Under the pieces are notes generated by a model. The model was not told where the DNA came from, searched no databases, and worked only from the letters and a program-made list of their open reading frames with translations. The translations under genes and the position numbers were made by a program. From NCBI GenBank assembly GCA_027486585.1, contig JAIXOU010000144.1, positions 1 to 56,128 of the forward strand: 56,128 nucleotides of DNA. The letters run 5' to 3'. The first letter of the stretch is position 1. Each line of letters starts with the position of its first letter. Shown piece by piece: positions 36,168 to 45,396 of the stretch. Origin of the DNA: Verrucomicrobiaceae bacterium (GTDB taxonomy: Bacteria; Verrucomicrobiota; Verrucomicrobiia; Verrucomicrobiales; Verrucomicrobiaceae).

Positions 36168-39100
36168 ATGAAACCCACACTGTTCCTACTTCTCACGACC
36201 TCCGCTTTCGCGGTGGACTTTGACGCCGAAATACGCCCTTTGCTACAGGAGCGCTGCATCGAGTGCCATGGCGAAAAAAAGAACAAGGCTGATCTCCGTC
36301 TCGATGCCAAGATTCACGCCTTCAAGGGTGGCGAATCTGGACCCGCCATCGTGCCTGGAGACAGTGCAAAAAGCAGCCTCTTCTCACGCATCACCGCCAC
36401 AGATGAAGATGAAAGAATGCCTCCCAAAAATGATCCACTCACACCGGCACAAATAGCCCTCTTCAAACAATGGATCGACTCGGGTGCAGAGTGGCCCGAA
36501 ACCGCTTATGACAAAACGGCGGCAACCGACAAACGCCTTCAGCATTGGTCTTTTCAGCCCCTGGCAAAGCCGAACCCGGGCGATACCCTCGACTCCAGCA
36601 TCCAGAAAAAGCTCGCCGAAAATAAACTTGCACTCAACTCACCCGCCGATCCTCGCACACTGCTACGCCGCCTCTATTTAGACGTCATCGGTCTGCCGCC
36701 ATCCCCCGAAGATGTTGAGCGCTTCATCTCCACCCCGCAGTCTCTTTTCTCCTATGAGTCGCAAGTTGACGCACTCTTAGCCAGCCCACGCTTCGGCGAA
36801 AAATGGGCTCGTCACTGGCTTGATGTCGTGCGCTTCGCCGAGAGCGATGGCTTTGAGACCAATCGAGCTCGCGACAACGCTTGGCCGTATCGTGACTACG
36901 TCATCGAGTCGTTCAACAATGACAAACCCTATGACCAGTTCATCCGCGAGCAGTTAGCAGGCGACTCACTCAACGCCGATGCCGCTACCGCCTTCCTTGT
37001 CGGCGGAGGCAAAGATCGCGTTGGGTCCAAAGATCCGGTGCTCACCGCTAATCAACGCGCTGACGAATTGCACGACATGGTTAGCACCACCGCCGCCACG
37101 TTCCTCGGCCTCACGGTGAACTGCGCTCGTTGCCACTATCACAAATTCGACCCCATCGCCCAGGAGGACTACTACTCCATGGTCGCCATGCTCCAAGGTG
37201 TGCAACACGGCGAGCGCCCCATGCGCTCCGCCAACTTGGCCGACAAAGATAAGCGTCTCACCAAACTCCGCAGTGAACTTGCACCGCTCGATGCCAAGCT
37301 CGCCGTCTTCCAGCCACGCGCACATCTCGGGCGAGTCATCTTGATTGATGACACCAGCACGCAAACCACCGCCATCGAGCAGCCTACCAACGGCAAGCCA
37401 ATCACTTATTCGCCAGGTCGTGAGAAAGGTGCTGCCGAAGATCCCGGTGATTCCACACGCCTGCCAAACCTCGGAGAAAGCTATCGCTACTGGTCTGCTG
37501 AAGTCAGCAAACACGAGGACTTCTTCACCTGGGACCCGAACACCAGCGGATACTTCCGCATCTGGCTTTCCTGGGGCGTCTGGACCACTCACGCCCAAGA
37601 CGCGCGCTACATTCTAGACAGAGACGGCGACCTCAAAACGATGAGCGACCAAACGGAAATCGCAAATATCAATCAACGTCTTTTTGCCGACGGAAAGCCT
37701 GCGATTCCCGAGCAACGACGTTGGAGTGGTCTCAAGAATGCGGGCATTTACCAGATCACCGACAAAAGCATCGTCATCCTCCGCAGTGGCGACAAAGGTG
37801 GCCCCACCGTCGCTGATGTGGTCGCCTTTGAAGAAGTGACCGATGATTCAGGCAAAAAGATTCAGGAAAAAAAATTGGATGCCAATCTTCTTGCCCCCAT
37901 TTTTTTGCCGAAAGAAAAGAATACCACAGCTCCCACGGTCCCACACCTCCGCGCACCTGTCTCCCATCTCGCTACCGAGGACAATTTTGATTCCATCGAA
38001 GCCAAATTCCTCCGCTTCACCATTACCGCAGCGAGCAGTGGTGAACCCTGCATCGATGAACTCGAAGTCTTCACGCCCAAAGGGCAAAACATAGCTCGCT
38101 CAGCCAAGGTGACCGTCTCTGGAACCTACGCAGATGGCACGAACACCAACCACAAGCGCGAGCACCTGAACGATGGCCAGTATGGCAACGCACGCAGTTG
38201 GATCTCGAAGGAAAAAACGGGCTGGGCACAACTTGAGTTCGCCAAAACTGAGCATATCAACCGCGTCGTCTGGAGCCGAGATCGCAGCACTGGCAAAGGC
38301 AAGCATTTCGAGGATCGCCTCGTGCTCGGCTACCGCGTTGAAGTCTCAAGCGATGGTAAAACATGGAAGCCCGTCGCCTCAAGTTCAGATCGCCTTGCCG
38401 ACAGCTATCGCAAACGCATCACCACCATTCCTACGCTGAGCGGTGTGCCCAATCAGAAAGCGGCTGAGGTCGCTACGCTCACACAGCAGCGCGCACGCCT
38501 CGCAAATGAGATTCAAAAGCTCTCCGCTCTCCCCATGGTCTATGCCGGCAACTTCTCGCAGCCAGGTCCCACGAACCGCATGCATCGCGGCGATCCCACT
38601 CAGCCACGCGAAGTCATTGCGCCAGGCACGCTGAAACAGATCGGTAAACCACTCTCACTGCCCGCTGATACGCCCGAGCAGGAGCGCCGTCTCGCGCTCG
38701 CAAACTGGATTGCTGATTCCGCAAATCCGCTAACGGCGCGTGTCATCGTCAATCGCCTTTGGCATTACCACTTCGGCACTGGTCTGGTCGATACACCCAG
38801 CGATTTCGGCATCAACGGTGCCCGTCCCACGCATCCCGAGTTGCTCGATTTCCTCGCCAGCGAACTCATCGCCCACAAGTGGAGCCTCAAGCACATCCAC
38901 AAGCTTATCTTGATGTCGAAGACCTTCCAGCAAAGCAGCGCGATGAATGAAGTTGCCTATAAAGCAGACTCCAACGCGCGCTTCCTCTGGCGCTTCCCGC
39001 CGCGCCGTCTCGAAGCCGAAGCTGTGCGCGATGCCATGCTCGTGACCAGCGGCCAGCTCGATCTCAAAATGGGCGGTCCCGGCTTCGATCTCTTTGAGCC

Positions 39101-39518
39101 GAATGATAACTACGTGAAAGTTTACCAGACCAAGACCGACTACGGCCCCGTCGAGTTTCGTCGAATGGTTTATCAAAGCAAACCACGCACCATGCTTGAT
39201 GACTTCTTCGGTGCCTTCGACTGTCCCGACGCCGGTCAGCCCGCACCAAAGCGCACAAGTTCCACGACACCGCTGCAAGCCCTGAATCTCCTCAATAGCA
39301 ACTTCGCCATGCAGCAGGCCGAAGCATTCGCCCAGCGCGCCATCAAAGAATCCGGTCCTGACTTAGCCAAACAAATCCGCCGCACCTTCGAACTCATCTT
39401 TCAGCGCTCTCCGACATCCGACGAACAAACCGACGCGCTCACCCTCGCCAAATCTCACGGCCTGCCAGCCCTCTGCCGCGCCCTTTTCAACTCCAATGAG
39501 TTCATCCGCCTGAATTGA
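36168..39518 (+). CDS. Planctomycete-type cytochrome DUF1549/DUF1553 protein, copy 2
   Basis: A 1116-residue paralogue of the preceding gene with the same order: signal peptide (MKPTLFLLLTTSAFA), cytochrome c CIECH with MPPKND, DUF1549 with CARCH, an F5/8C-like domain near 620-760 and DUF1553 at the end. It is longer because of an extra segment between DUF1549 and F5/8C (about 390-600). Within that segment codons at 37851-37909 are a copy of the GGCAAAAAGAT inverted repeat, translated KKIQEKKLDANLLAPIFLP. The ATG at 36168 follows the first copy's stop by 6 bp; an adjacent GTG at 36165 is possible. The pair may act as two electron-transferring or hydrolytic proteins for different glycans. Confidence 0.92.
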   Translation: MKPTLFLLLTTSAFAVDFDAEIRPLLQERCIECHGEKKNKADLRLDAKIHAFKGGESGPAIVPGDSAKSSLFSRITATDEDERMPPKNDPLTPAQIALFKQWIDSGAEWPETAYDKTAATDKRLQHWSFQPLAKPNPGDTLDSSIQKKLAENKLALNSPADPRTLLRRLYLDVIGLPPSPEDVERFISTPQSLFSYESQVDALLASPRFGEKWARHWLDVVRFAESDGFETNRARDNAWPYRDYVIESFNNDKPYDQFIREQLAGDSLNADAATAFLVGGGKDRVGSKDPVLTANQRADELHDMVSTTAATFLGLTVNCARCHYHKFDPIAQEDYYSMVAMLQGVQHGERPMRSANLADKDKRLTKLRSELAPLDAKLAVFQPRAHLGRVILIDDTSTQTTAIEQPTNGKPITYSPGREKGAAEDPGDSTRLPNLGESYRYWSAEVSKHEDFFTWDPNTSGYFRIWLSWGVWTTHAQDARYILDRDGDLKTMSDQTEIANINQRLFADGKPAIPEQRRWSGLKNAGIYQITDKSIVILRSGDKGGPTVADVVAFEEVTDDSGKKIQEKKLDANLLAPIFLPKEKNTTAPTVPHLRAPVSHLATEDNFDSIEAKFLRFTITAASSGEPCIDELEVFTPKGQNIARSAKVTVSGTYADGTNTNHKREHLNDGQYGNARSWISKEKTGWAQLEFAKTEHINRVVWSRDRSTGKGKHFEDRLVLGYRVEVSSDGKTWKPVASSSDRLADSYRKRITTIPTLSGVPNQKAAEVATLTQQRARLANEIQKLSALPMVYAGNFSQPGPTNRMHRGDPTQPREVIAPGTLKQIGKPLSLPADTPEQERRLALANWIADSANPLTARVIVNRLWHYHFGTGLVDTPSDFGINGARPTHPELLDFLASELIAHKWSLKHIHKLILMSKTFQQSSAMNEVAYKADSNARFLWRFPPRRLEAEAVRDAMLVTSGQLDLKMGGPGFDLFEPNDNYVKVYQTKTDYGPVEFRRMVYQSKPRTMLDDFFGAFDCPDAGQPAPKRTSSTTPLQALNLLNSNFAMQQAEAFAQRAIKESGPDLAKQIRRTFELIFQRSPTSDEQTDALTLAKSHGLPALCRALFNSNEFIRLN
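37851..37909. repeat. Inverted-repeat element, copy 1 (inside coding sequence)
   Basis: The left arm begins GGCAAAAAGATTCAGG and continues into AAAAAAAATTGG. The right arm is its imperfect reverse complement, CCAATCTTCTTGCC then CCCATTTTTTTGCC. Arms are about 28 bp with a 3-bp centre. The element keeps the DUF1549/DUF1553 frame open. Confidence 0.8.
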
Positions 39519-39531
39519 AATACAGTATTCC

Positions 39532-39602
39532 CACAGATTCAGGAACAGCCTCAGATTTTAATGTACGAAAAAATCAATCTGAGGACGTCCCTGAATCTGC
39601 GG
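39532..39602. repeat. Hairpin repeat before the GxxExxY gene
   Basis: The outer stem is CAGATTCAGG (39534-39543) with CCTGAATCTG (39590-39599). The inner stem is CCTCAGATT (39549-39557) with AATCTGAGG (39576-39584). The terminal loop is 18 nt. The right-hand half and the following leader recur before the next gene (40455-40498). Confidence 0.85.
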
Positions 39603-39620
39603 AAACCAACTTCACCAAAC

Positions 39621-40442
39621 ATGTATAAAGATCCTGTCACACACGCACTCATCGGACATGCGATGAAGACTCATTGTGCCCTTGGTCCTGGAATGGATGA
39701 AGAGTATTATCACCAGGATTTCGTTTCCAGACTTCGGCAAGATGGTATTTCGCATCTGTCCAAACCACGACGTGACTTAATTTACCGAGGACACATCGCC
39801 GACACTTTCGAGGCTGACATTGTTATCGAGAATCAAGTCATAGCCGAACTCAAAGCTCTCCGTGCCGGCTTTGCAGGCGAGCATTTCACCCAGTTATTCA
39901 GCTACAATAAGTTCTGGCGCATTCGCGGTGGGCTTTTGATCGATTTTGGCAAATCCAGCCTCATCAAAAAACGCACAATCTACACATCCAGTGCAGCATC
40001 ATTCTCGCGTCCAGTGATTCCTGGTTTTGTGCCCAACAAGACTCTGGCTGAGCAGGTCTTGTGCTTGGCCTCTACCTGCCTGACTGAGATCGGCCTCGGC
40101 TATCGTGAGACGACATGGATCGGCTTGGTGGGAGCAGCCTTGAAAGCAGAAGGTCTGAGTTTCGGCATCAATCCGTCAGCCGACATACCAAAGCTTGGTA
40201 GCGCCTCTTTTCGCTGCCTCGTGATTGAAAACCAATGTGCAGTGACGATTACCGCGCTTGGTCACGATGTCTCCGCCGCTGATCGCGCTACTTTGCAGAC
40301 CTATCTCCGCTGGCTCGATCTTCCTTGGGGCATCGCTTTTCATTTCGGGCGCGAGCAGGCTGACCTCCGCATCGTCAATCGACCCACAACAAGACACTCC
40401 AAACCACTTCTACCGCAGAGTGACGAACCACCTCAGATTTGA
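39621..40442 (+). CDS. GxxExxY-family protein, two-domain (PD-(D/E)XK-like)
   Basis: A 273-residue GxxExxY-type protein. The first half has [13 protein letters not shown] in the signature position. It then has [19 protein letters not shown], whose Asp and E-x-K fit a PD-(D/E)XK nuclease core, followed by [20 protein letters not shown]. The second half (about 155-262) repeats the layout ([41 protein letters not shown]) but has lost the D/E-x-K residues. It is therefore a degenerate internal duplication. The function of the family is unknown; nuclease activity is inferred. The start at 39621 is chosen because upstream codons lie in the hairpin repeat. The last codons (PPQI, stop) form the left arm of the second hairpin. 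Confidence 0.8.
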   Translation: MYKDPVTHALIGHAMKTHCALGPGMDEEYYHQDFVSRLRQDGISHLSKPRRDLIYRGHIADTFEADIVIENQVIAELKALRAGFAGEHFTQLFSYNKFWRIRGGLLIDFGKSSLIKKRTIYTSSAASFSRPVIPGFVPNKTLAEQVLCLASTCLTEIGLGYRETTWIGLVGAALKAEGLSFGINPSADIPKLGSASFRCLVIENQCAVTITALGHDVSAADRATLQTYLRWLDLPWGIAFHFGREQADLRIVNRPTTRHSKPLLPQSDEPPQI

Positions 40443-40483
40443 TCTCACCAAAACAATCTGAGGCCGTCCCTGAATCTGAGGGA
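40413..40483. repeat. Second hairpin repeat, before DUF1501 copy 2
   Basis: CCTCAGATT (40431-40439) pairs with AATCTGAGG (40455-40463), followed by CGTCCCTGAATCTG. Positions 40455-40483 match 39576-39604 at 26 of 29 bases. The following leader (CTTCATCAAAATG against CTTCACCAAACATG) is also similar. The left outer arm has diverged and still pairs through CAGA/TCTG and GACG/CGTC. Confidence 0.82.
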
Positions 40484-40498
40484 AGCCCCTTCATCAAA

Positions 40499-41950
40499 AT
40501 GAATCACCTCCTCAATCGCCGCCACTTTCTCAATCGCAGCGTCACCGGTTTGAGCAGCATCGCGCTTGCGTCATTACTCAAAGACAACGGCCTGCTCGCT
40601 AGCGAGTCGCCGATCCGTCCGCTGATTGATCCTTCACATCCGTATGCACCGCGTCCACCGCACTTTGAGCCGAAGGCGAAGCAGGTGCTCATGATCTTCT
40701 GCTCAGGAGCCATGAGCCACGTGGACACTTGGGATTACAAGCCCGAACTCTTCAAACGTCACGACACACCGATGCCAGGTTCCGGAAATCTCATCACATT
40801 CCAAGGTGAGCAAGGCAACCTCATCAAACCGATTCGCGATTTCAAACCGCGTGGCCAGTCGGGCAAGATGATCTCCGACTTGCTGCCAAACCTAGCCGAG
40901 ATGGCCGATGACATGTGCTTCATCCACTCGATGACTGCAAAGTCGAACACGCACGGTCCTGCGGAAAACCAGATGGGCACCGGTTACATCCTCGATGGCT
41001 TCCCCAGCGCTGGCGCATGGGTAACGTATGCGCTTGGCTCCGAGAATCAAAACTTCCCGGCCTTCGTCGCCATTCCCGATCCGCGTGGCGTGCCGCAGAT
41101 CGGTCCGCGTCATTGGGGCAGCGCGTTTTTGCCTGCTTCTTTCCAAGGCACCGCTTTCAACGCCAACAAACCGATTCCCAATCTCGCACGGCCTGATTCC
41201 ATCAGCGACAAAGCCGAACGTGACACTCGCGACTTCCTCAAACGTCTCAACGATCGCCACCTCGAACAGAACCCCGGCGATAGCGATCTCGCCGCCCGTA
41301 TTTCATCCTATGAACTCGCCGCCCGCATGCAGCTCGCCGCCGTTGAGATCAATGACCTCAGCACCGAAAGCCCCGCCACGCGTGCTCTCTACGGCACCGA
41401 CGATACCAACACGAACAAAGCCGGCTTTGCCAAGAACTGCATCCTCGCGCGACGCCTCATCGAGCGCGGCGTTCGCTTCGTGCAGCTCTTCAACGGCTCC
41501 TACGCCATGGGTGAAGGCGTGGGTAACTGGGACGGCCACAAAAAGATCCACGATCAATATGCCGTCCACGCACCCATCCTCGATCAGCCCTGCGCCGCGC
41601 TGCTGAAGGACATGAAAGCACGCGGACTCTTGAAAGATACGCTTGTCGTCTTCGTCACCGAGTTTGGCCGCATGCCCACTTTCCAAAAAGGTGCCAATGG
41701 CCGCGATCACAATCCCAAAGGCTTTACCGTCTGGCTCTCGGGCGCTGGAGTGAAGCGTGCCTACAGCCACGGTGCCACCGATGACTTTGGCTATCAGGCC
41801 GTTGAAAACATCACCACCATCTACGATCTCCACGCCACGATGCTCCACCTCCTGGGGCTCAATCACGAGCGCCTTAGCTTCTACAACAACGGCATCGAAC
41901 GCCGCCTCACGGATGTGCATGGTCATGTCGTGAAAGACATCCTCTCCTGA
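40499..41950 (+). CDS. DUF1501 domain-containing exported protein, copy 2
   Basis: A 483-residue paralogue of the DUF1501 gene at 30986, with the Tat-type signal [22 protein letters not shown]. Conserved blocks are [72 protein letters not shown] and [22 protein letters not shown]. The start at 40499 is chosen because upstream in-frame codons are the hairpin repeat. It is the expected partner of the DUF1549/DUF1553 gene ending at 39518, from which the GxxExxY cassette now separates it. Periplasmic; activity unknown. Confidence 0.92.
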   Translation: MNHLLNRRHFLNRSVTGLSSIALASLLKDNGLLASESPIRPLIDPSHPYAPRPPHFEPKAKQVLMIFCSGAMSHVDTWDYKPELFKRHDTPMPGSGNLITFQGEQGNLIKPIRDFKPRGQSGKMISDLLPNLAEMADDMCFIHSMTAKSNTHGPAENQMGTGYILDGFPSAGAWVTYALGSENQNFPAFVAIPDPRGVPQIGPRHWGSAFLPASFQGTAFNANKPIPNLARPDSISDKAERDTRDFLKRLNDRHLEQNPGDSDLAARISSYELAARMQLAAVEINDLSTESPATRALYGTDDTNTNKAGFAKNCILARRLIERGVRFVQLFNGSYAMGEGVGNWDGHKKIHDQYAVHAPILDQPCAALLKDMKARGLLKDTLVVFVTEFGRMPTFQKGANGRDHNPKGFTVWLSGAGVKRAYSHGATDDFGYQAVENITTIYDLHATMLHLLGLNHERLSFYNNGIERRLTDVHGHVVKDILS

Positions 41951-41968
41951 GGTAAAAGCCTTTTTGTT

Positions 41969-42010
41969 GGCAAAAAGATGATGACCAAAAAATTCAGATG
42001 AATGTTTTGC
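41969..42010. repeat. Inverted-repeat element, copy 2 (truncated, intergenic)
   Basis: GGCAAAAAGATG, then ATGACCAAAAAATTC, then AGAT and GAATGTTTTGC. The inner pairing CCAAAAAATTC/GAATGTTTTGC is present and the outer right arm is missing. It lies in the 221-bp gap between DUF1501 copy 2 and the FAH gene. I see nothing else there except a T-rich stretch just before the FAH start. Confidence 0.6.
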
Positions 42011-42171
42011 TATCCACTCACCACAATCGCCATTTTGAAGCCACTTGATCTTGAGGGACTCTCGCCGGATTGGAAGTCGATCACGGCTCGAGTTATTGAC
42101 AAAAATTGATAGTTACAAAGCCCGGTCGCCGTAACTGGTATGACCTCCTACCTCTAACCTTTTTTACTTTT

Positions 42172-43041
42172 ATGAAACTCATTCGCTTCGGCTCACCTGA
42201 TCACGAAAAACCCGGTGTCCTCCTCGACGATGGACGCAGCATTGATGTCTCGGGGTTTGGCTCGGATTACGATGAGCGATTCTTCGGCGGTGATGGGCTG
42301 GAGCGGCTGGCGACTTGGGTGAAGGTGAATGCGGCATCGGCTCCGACGGTGGATGCGAGCGTGCGGCTGGGGCCTTGTATCGCGCGTCCGAGCAAGATCG
42401 TGTGTGTGGGTCTGAACTACACGGATCATGCGAAGGAATCGGGAATGCCGATCCCTGCGGAGCCGATTTTGTTTTTCAAGAGCACGTCGTCGATCGTCGG
42501 ACCCAACGATGATGTGGTGATCCCTCGGGACTCCAAGAAAACAGACTGGGAAGTGGAGCTTGCGATCATCATCGGCAAAAAGGCACAGTATGTCAGCGAG
42601 GAGGATGCGATGCAGCATGTGGCTGGCTACACGCTGCACAATGATTACAGTGAGCGCGAGTGGCAGCTTGAGCGGGGCGGTCAATGGGTGAAGGGCAAGA
42701 GTTGCGACACCTTTGCGCCACTGGGGCCTTTCCTAGCGACGGCAGATGAGATTCCTGACCCGCATAGCCTGCCGCTGTGGTTGAAGGTGAATGGTGTGAC
42801 ACGGCAGAACAGCAACACTGCGCAGATGATCTTCGGTGTGCCGAAGCTGGTGAGCTACATCAGCCAGTTCATGACGCTGCTGCCCGGCGATGTGATCAGC
42901 ACGGGCACACCACCAGGCGTGGGGCTTGGTTTGAAACCTGAGCCTGTCTTCCTGAAACCCGGCGATGTGGTGGAACTAGGTATCGCCGGACTCGGTGAAT
43001 CACGTCAGGTGGCGCGAGCGTTCACGGGGGTGGCATGTTGA
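42172..43041 (+). CDS. Fumarylacetoacetate hydrolase family protein (2,4-diketo-3-deoxy-sugar acid hydrolase type)
   Basis: A 289-residue cytoplasmic FAH-family enzyme. KIVCVGLNYTDHAKESGMPI and LFFKSTSSIVGPNDDVV are typical. DWEVELAIIIGKKA supplies the two metal-binding Glu residues, and HNDYSERE the Asp. LPGDVISTGTPPGVGLG ends the core. The pattern is closest to hydrolases of 2,4-diketo-3-deoxy-fuconate or -pentonate, which release pyruvate plus lactate or glycolate. glcDEF follows after 4 bp, which fits a glycolate- or lactate-releasing reaction. The start MKLIRFGSPDHEKPG is chosen over an in-frame ATG 66 bp upstream. The leader is T-rich with no Shine-Dalgarno. Confidence 0.9.
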   Translation: MKLIRFGSPDHEKPGVLLDDGRSIDVSGFGSDYDERFFGGDGLERLATWVKVNAASAPTVDASVRLGPCIARPSKIVCVGLNYTDHAKESGMPIPAEPILFFKSTSSIVGPNDDVVIPRDSKKTDWEVELAIIIGKKAQYVSEEDAMQHVAGYTLHNDYSEREWQLERGGQWVKGKSCDTFAPLGPFLATADEIPDPHSLPLWLKVNGVTRQNSNTAQMIFGVPKLVSYISQFMTLLPGDVISTGTPPGVGLGLKPEPVFLKPGDVVELGIAGLGESRQVARAFTGVAC

Positions 43042-43045
43042 TTCA

Positions 43046-44455
43046 ATGACCTCACCTGTGAAATCCTCTCTCGAACATCAACTCAAAGCGTTGCTGCCGC
43101 GCGGGCGTGTGCTGACTTCGGCGGCTCAGTTGGCGGGCTATGGCGCGGATGGCCTGGGTTATAAGAATCACTTGCCGGATGCGGTGGTGATTCCGGCGGA
43201 TGCGGAGGAGCTTGCTGGCTTTATGCGTGGGGCGAAGTCGCTGGGTGTGCCGGTGGTGATGCGTGGAGCGGGCACTTCGCTTTCGGGTGGACCGGTGGCG
43301 GCGCAGGGTGGTGTGATCGTTCACACATCGGCGTTGAAGAAGATTCGGGACATCAATACCGAGGGCTTCTGGTGTGAAGTCGAATGCGGTGTGGGACTCA
43401 ATGATCTCGATGCAGCGCTGAAGCCGCATGGCGTGTTCTATCCGCCCGATCCATCGAGTGGTCCGGTATGCACGCTTGGGGGTAATGTGGCTTCGAACGC
43501 GGGTGGCGCGCACTGCTTTCGCTACGGCGTGACGAGCAATTACGTGCTCGGTGTTGAGGCGATTTTGCTGGATGGCAGCGTGCATCGCTTTGGCGGGCCT
43601 GCGGGTGGTCGCGGACCTTGGCGCGAGGATTGGAAACGCTTCATGATCGGCTCCGAAGGCACTCTGGCGGCTTTCACGCGTTTCTGGCTGAGACTGCTGC
43701 CGCTGCCGGAGAAAGTGTGGACCTTCCGTGCTACCTATCCCGACATGAAAACCACGGAAGCGGCGATCCATGCTTTGGTGGCGCACTCGTCGTATCCAGC
43801 GGCGATCGAGATGCTTGACCCGCGTGGCGTGGCGATGGTGGAGAGCAGTCAGATGGCTTGCGGATTGCCTGAGGGTTCGTTCATGCTGCTGGTGGAGATT
43901 GATGGCCCTGAGGCGCTGGTCAATGCTCGCGTGCAGTCCGTCGCCGAGCTTTTGCGTCAGGCAGGCTCGAATGATGTGATGTTCAGCGATGAAGAGGCTC
44001 TTCGCCAAAAGCTCTGGAAAGCCCGCAAAGCCTCCGGTGGTCTGCTCGGCCAGTTGAGCCCCAGTTACGTCGTGCAGGACGCGGTGATACCGAAGCGTGC
44101 CCTGGCCGAGGTGCTTCAGCTTGTCTATGATGAAGCCGATGCCGCAAACATCCGCGCAGTGAATGTCTTCCACGCAGGCGATGGCAATCTGCATCCGAAC
44201 TTCCTCTTCGATTCGCGGGTGCCAGGCGAACTGGAGAAGGTGGAACTCATCAGCAAGCGTCTCATGCAGCGGGTCATCGACGTCGGCGGCACGCTCAGCG
44301 GTGAGCACGGCATCGGCAATGACAAGTCCGCCTACATGCCACTGGTCTTCGGGCCGGACTCCATGCGTCTCCAACTCTCCGTGCCAGCAGCATTCAATCC
44401 CGCGCATCAAATGAATCCGCTCAAGGTTTTCGACAATCGTCGCTTCGTCGCATGA
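43046..44455 (+). CDS. glcD: Glycolate oxidase subunit GlcD (FAD-linked)
   Basis: A 469-residue FAD-binding 2-hydroxyacid dehydrogenase subunit that oxidises glycolate or D-lactate. The PCMH-type FAD domain shows VPVVMRGAGTSLSGG, YPPDPSSGPVCTLGGNVASNAGG and FMIGSEGTLA. The C-terminal FAD-oxidase domain has NVFHAGDGNLHPNFLFD and GGTLSGEHGIGNDK. Length is close to E. coli GlcD (499). It starts 4 bp after the FAH stop and overlaps glcE by ATGA, so all are one operon. Electrons should pass to GlcF and the quinone pool. Confidence 0.94.
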   Translation: MTSPVKSSLEHQLKALLPRGRVLTSAAQLAGYGADGLGYKNHLPDAVVIPADAEELAGFMRGAKSLGVPVVMRGAGTSLSGGPVAAQGGVIVHTSALKKIRDINTEGFWCEVECGVGLNDLDAALKPHGVFYPPDPSSGPVCTLGGNVASNAGGAHCFRYGVTSNYVLGVEAILLDGSVHRFGGPAGGRGPWREDWKRFMIGSEGTLAAFTRFWLRLLPLPEKVWTFRATYPDMKTTEAAIHALVAHSSYPAAIEMLDPRGVAMVESSQMACGLPEGSFMLLVEIDGPEALVNARVQSVAELLRQAGSNDVMFSDEEALRQKLWKARKASGGLLGQLSPSYVVQDAVIPKRALAEVLQLVYDEADAANIRAVNVFHAGDGNLHPNFLFDSRVPGELEKVELISKRLMQRVIDVGGTLSGEHGIGNDKSAYMPLVFGPDSMRLQLSVPAAFNPAHQMNPLKVFDNRRFVA

Positions 44456-45396
44456 ACGTCTTTCCACCCATGCTGAACGAGCGGCTCTTTGTTCCTTTCC
44501 TTGATGAAGTGGATGGCACACTGTGCCTGCCCGCGAATGCGACAGCGGCTGATATTCATTCGCAAGCTCGCGCGCATCGCTTGCGCTTTCCACTAATCTT
44601 GGATGCATATCTGGATTTACGCTCACAAATCACGGCCACCACTCATGCGCCAGCGTCTTGCCGCTTCGGACCCTATTGCGACAACATCCTCGGCATGAAC
44701 TGGCGGCTTCCGAGTGGACGCATCGCCCGCATCGGCGAGCGTGTGGTCAAAACTACGACCGGCTATGATTGGCTCCGCTTCCTGCTACACAGCGGTTCAC
44801 GCTACGGCGAGCCTTTGGACTACGTTTTGCGGTTGCGGCCTGATTGCGGATTCACGGCCATCGCCCGCTTCGATGGAGACACCAAGGCTTTGCATTCCTG
44901 TGTCTCAAACCTTCTTCACAGTGGCTGGATGCACTGGTGGGATGCTGTGGATTTCGTCACGGAAGGCGGTGCATCGTTCGTGCGGGTGATGATCCATTGT
45001 GTGCCGGAGGAAGCTTCTATCTTCGAACAACAACTCGAACACCTCGCTGCATCGACGTGCACGCAACTGACGCTGCAAAACAACACGTCTCCACCTCTCG
45101 ACGGTTTGCCGGACTTGGTTATCAAAACGACGCCGGATCGAGTCATCAATCTTGCCTCAGAACTCGCGGACTTTACGCTTCGTTGTGTGGCGCTGTGTTA
45201 CAGCGGTGTCGTCCACGTTTACATGAACGACAGCTATGACCTCACCGAGCGTATTCAAGCGCTCGTCCAACCTTACACAGCAGAACTCCACACCCTCGGC
45301 GGCGACTGGCACTCACGCTGGCTGCCTGCAACACCGCCAACGATCACCGAGTCTGCGTGGCTCAACACGCTGGAGGAAGCCATTCATGAGCACTGA
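44452..45396 (+). CDS. glcE: Glycolate oxidase subunit GlcE (FAD-binding)
   Basis: A 314-residue GlcE-type subunit. A shortened PCMH FAD-binding half contains LRFPLILDA, then CDNILGMNWRLPSGRIARIGERVVKTTTGYDWLRFL, the hallmark GlcE block. The C-terminal half is weakly conserved. It is about 35 residues shorter than E. coli GlcE. It overlaps glcD by 4 bp and glcF by 11 bp, so translation is coupled. Confidence 0.87.
   Translation: MNVFPPMLNERLFVPFLDEVDGTLCLPANATAADIHSQARAHRLRFPLILDAYLDLRSQITATTHAPASCRFGPYCDNILGMNWRLPSGRIARIGERVVKTTTGYDWLRFLLHSGSRYGEPLDYVLRLRPDCGFTAIARFDGDTKALHSCVSNLLHSGWMHWWDAVDFVTEGGASFVRVMIHCVPEEASIFEQQLEHLAASTCTQLTLQNNTSPPLDGLPDLVIKTTPDRVINLASELADFTLRCVALCYSGVVHVYMNDSYDLTERIQALVQPYTAELHTLGGDWHSRWLPATPPTITESAWLNTLEEAIHEH

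Noticed and set aside
43052..44626. Long minus-strand open frame (about 524 codons) opposite glcD and the start of glcE
   Set aside because: It is the antisense of well-conserved glycolate oxidase genes, has no recognisable motif, and its His/Arg-rich composition is typical of a shadow frame.
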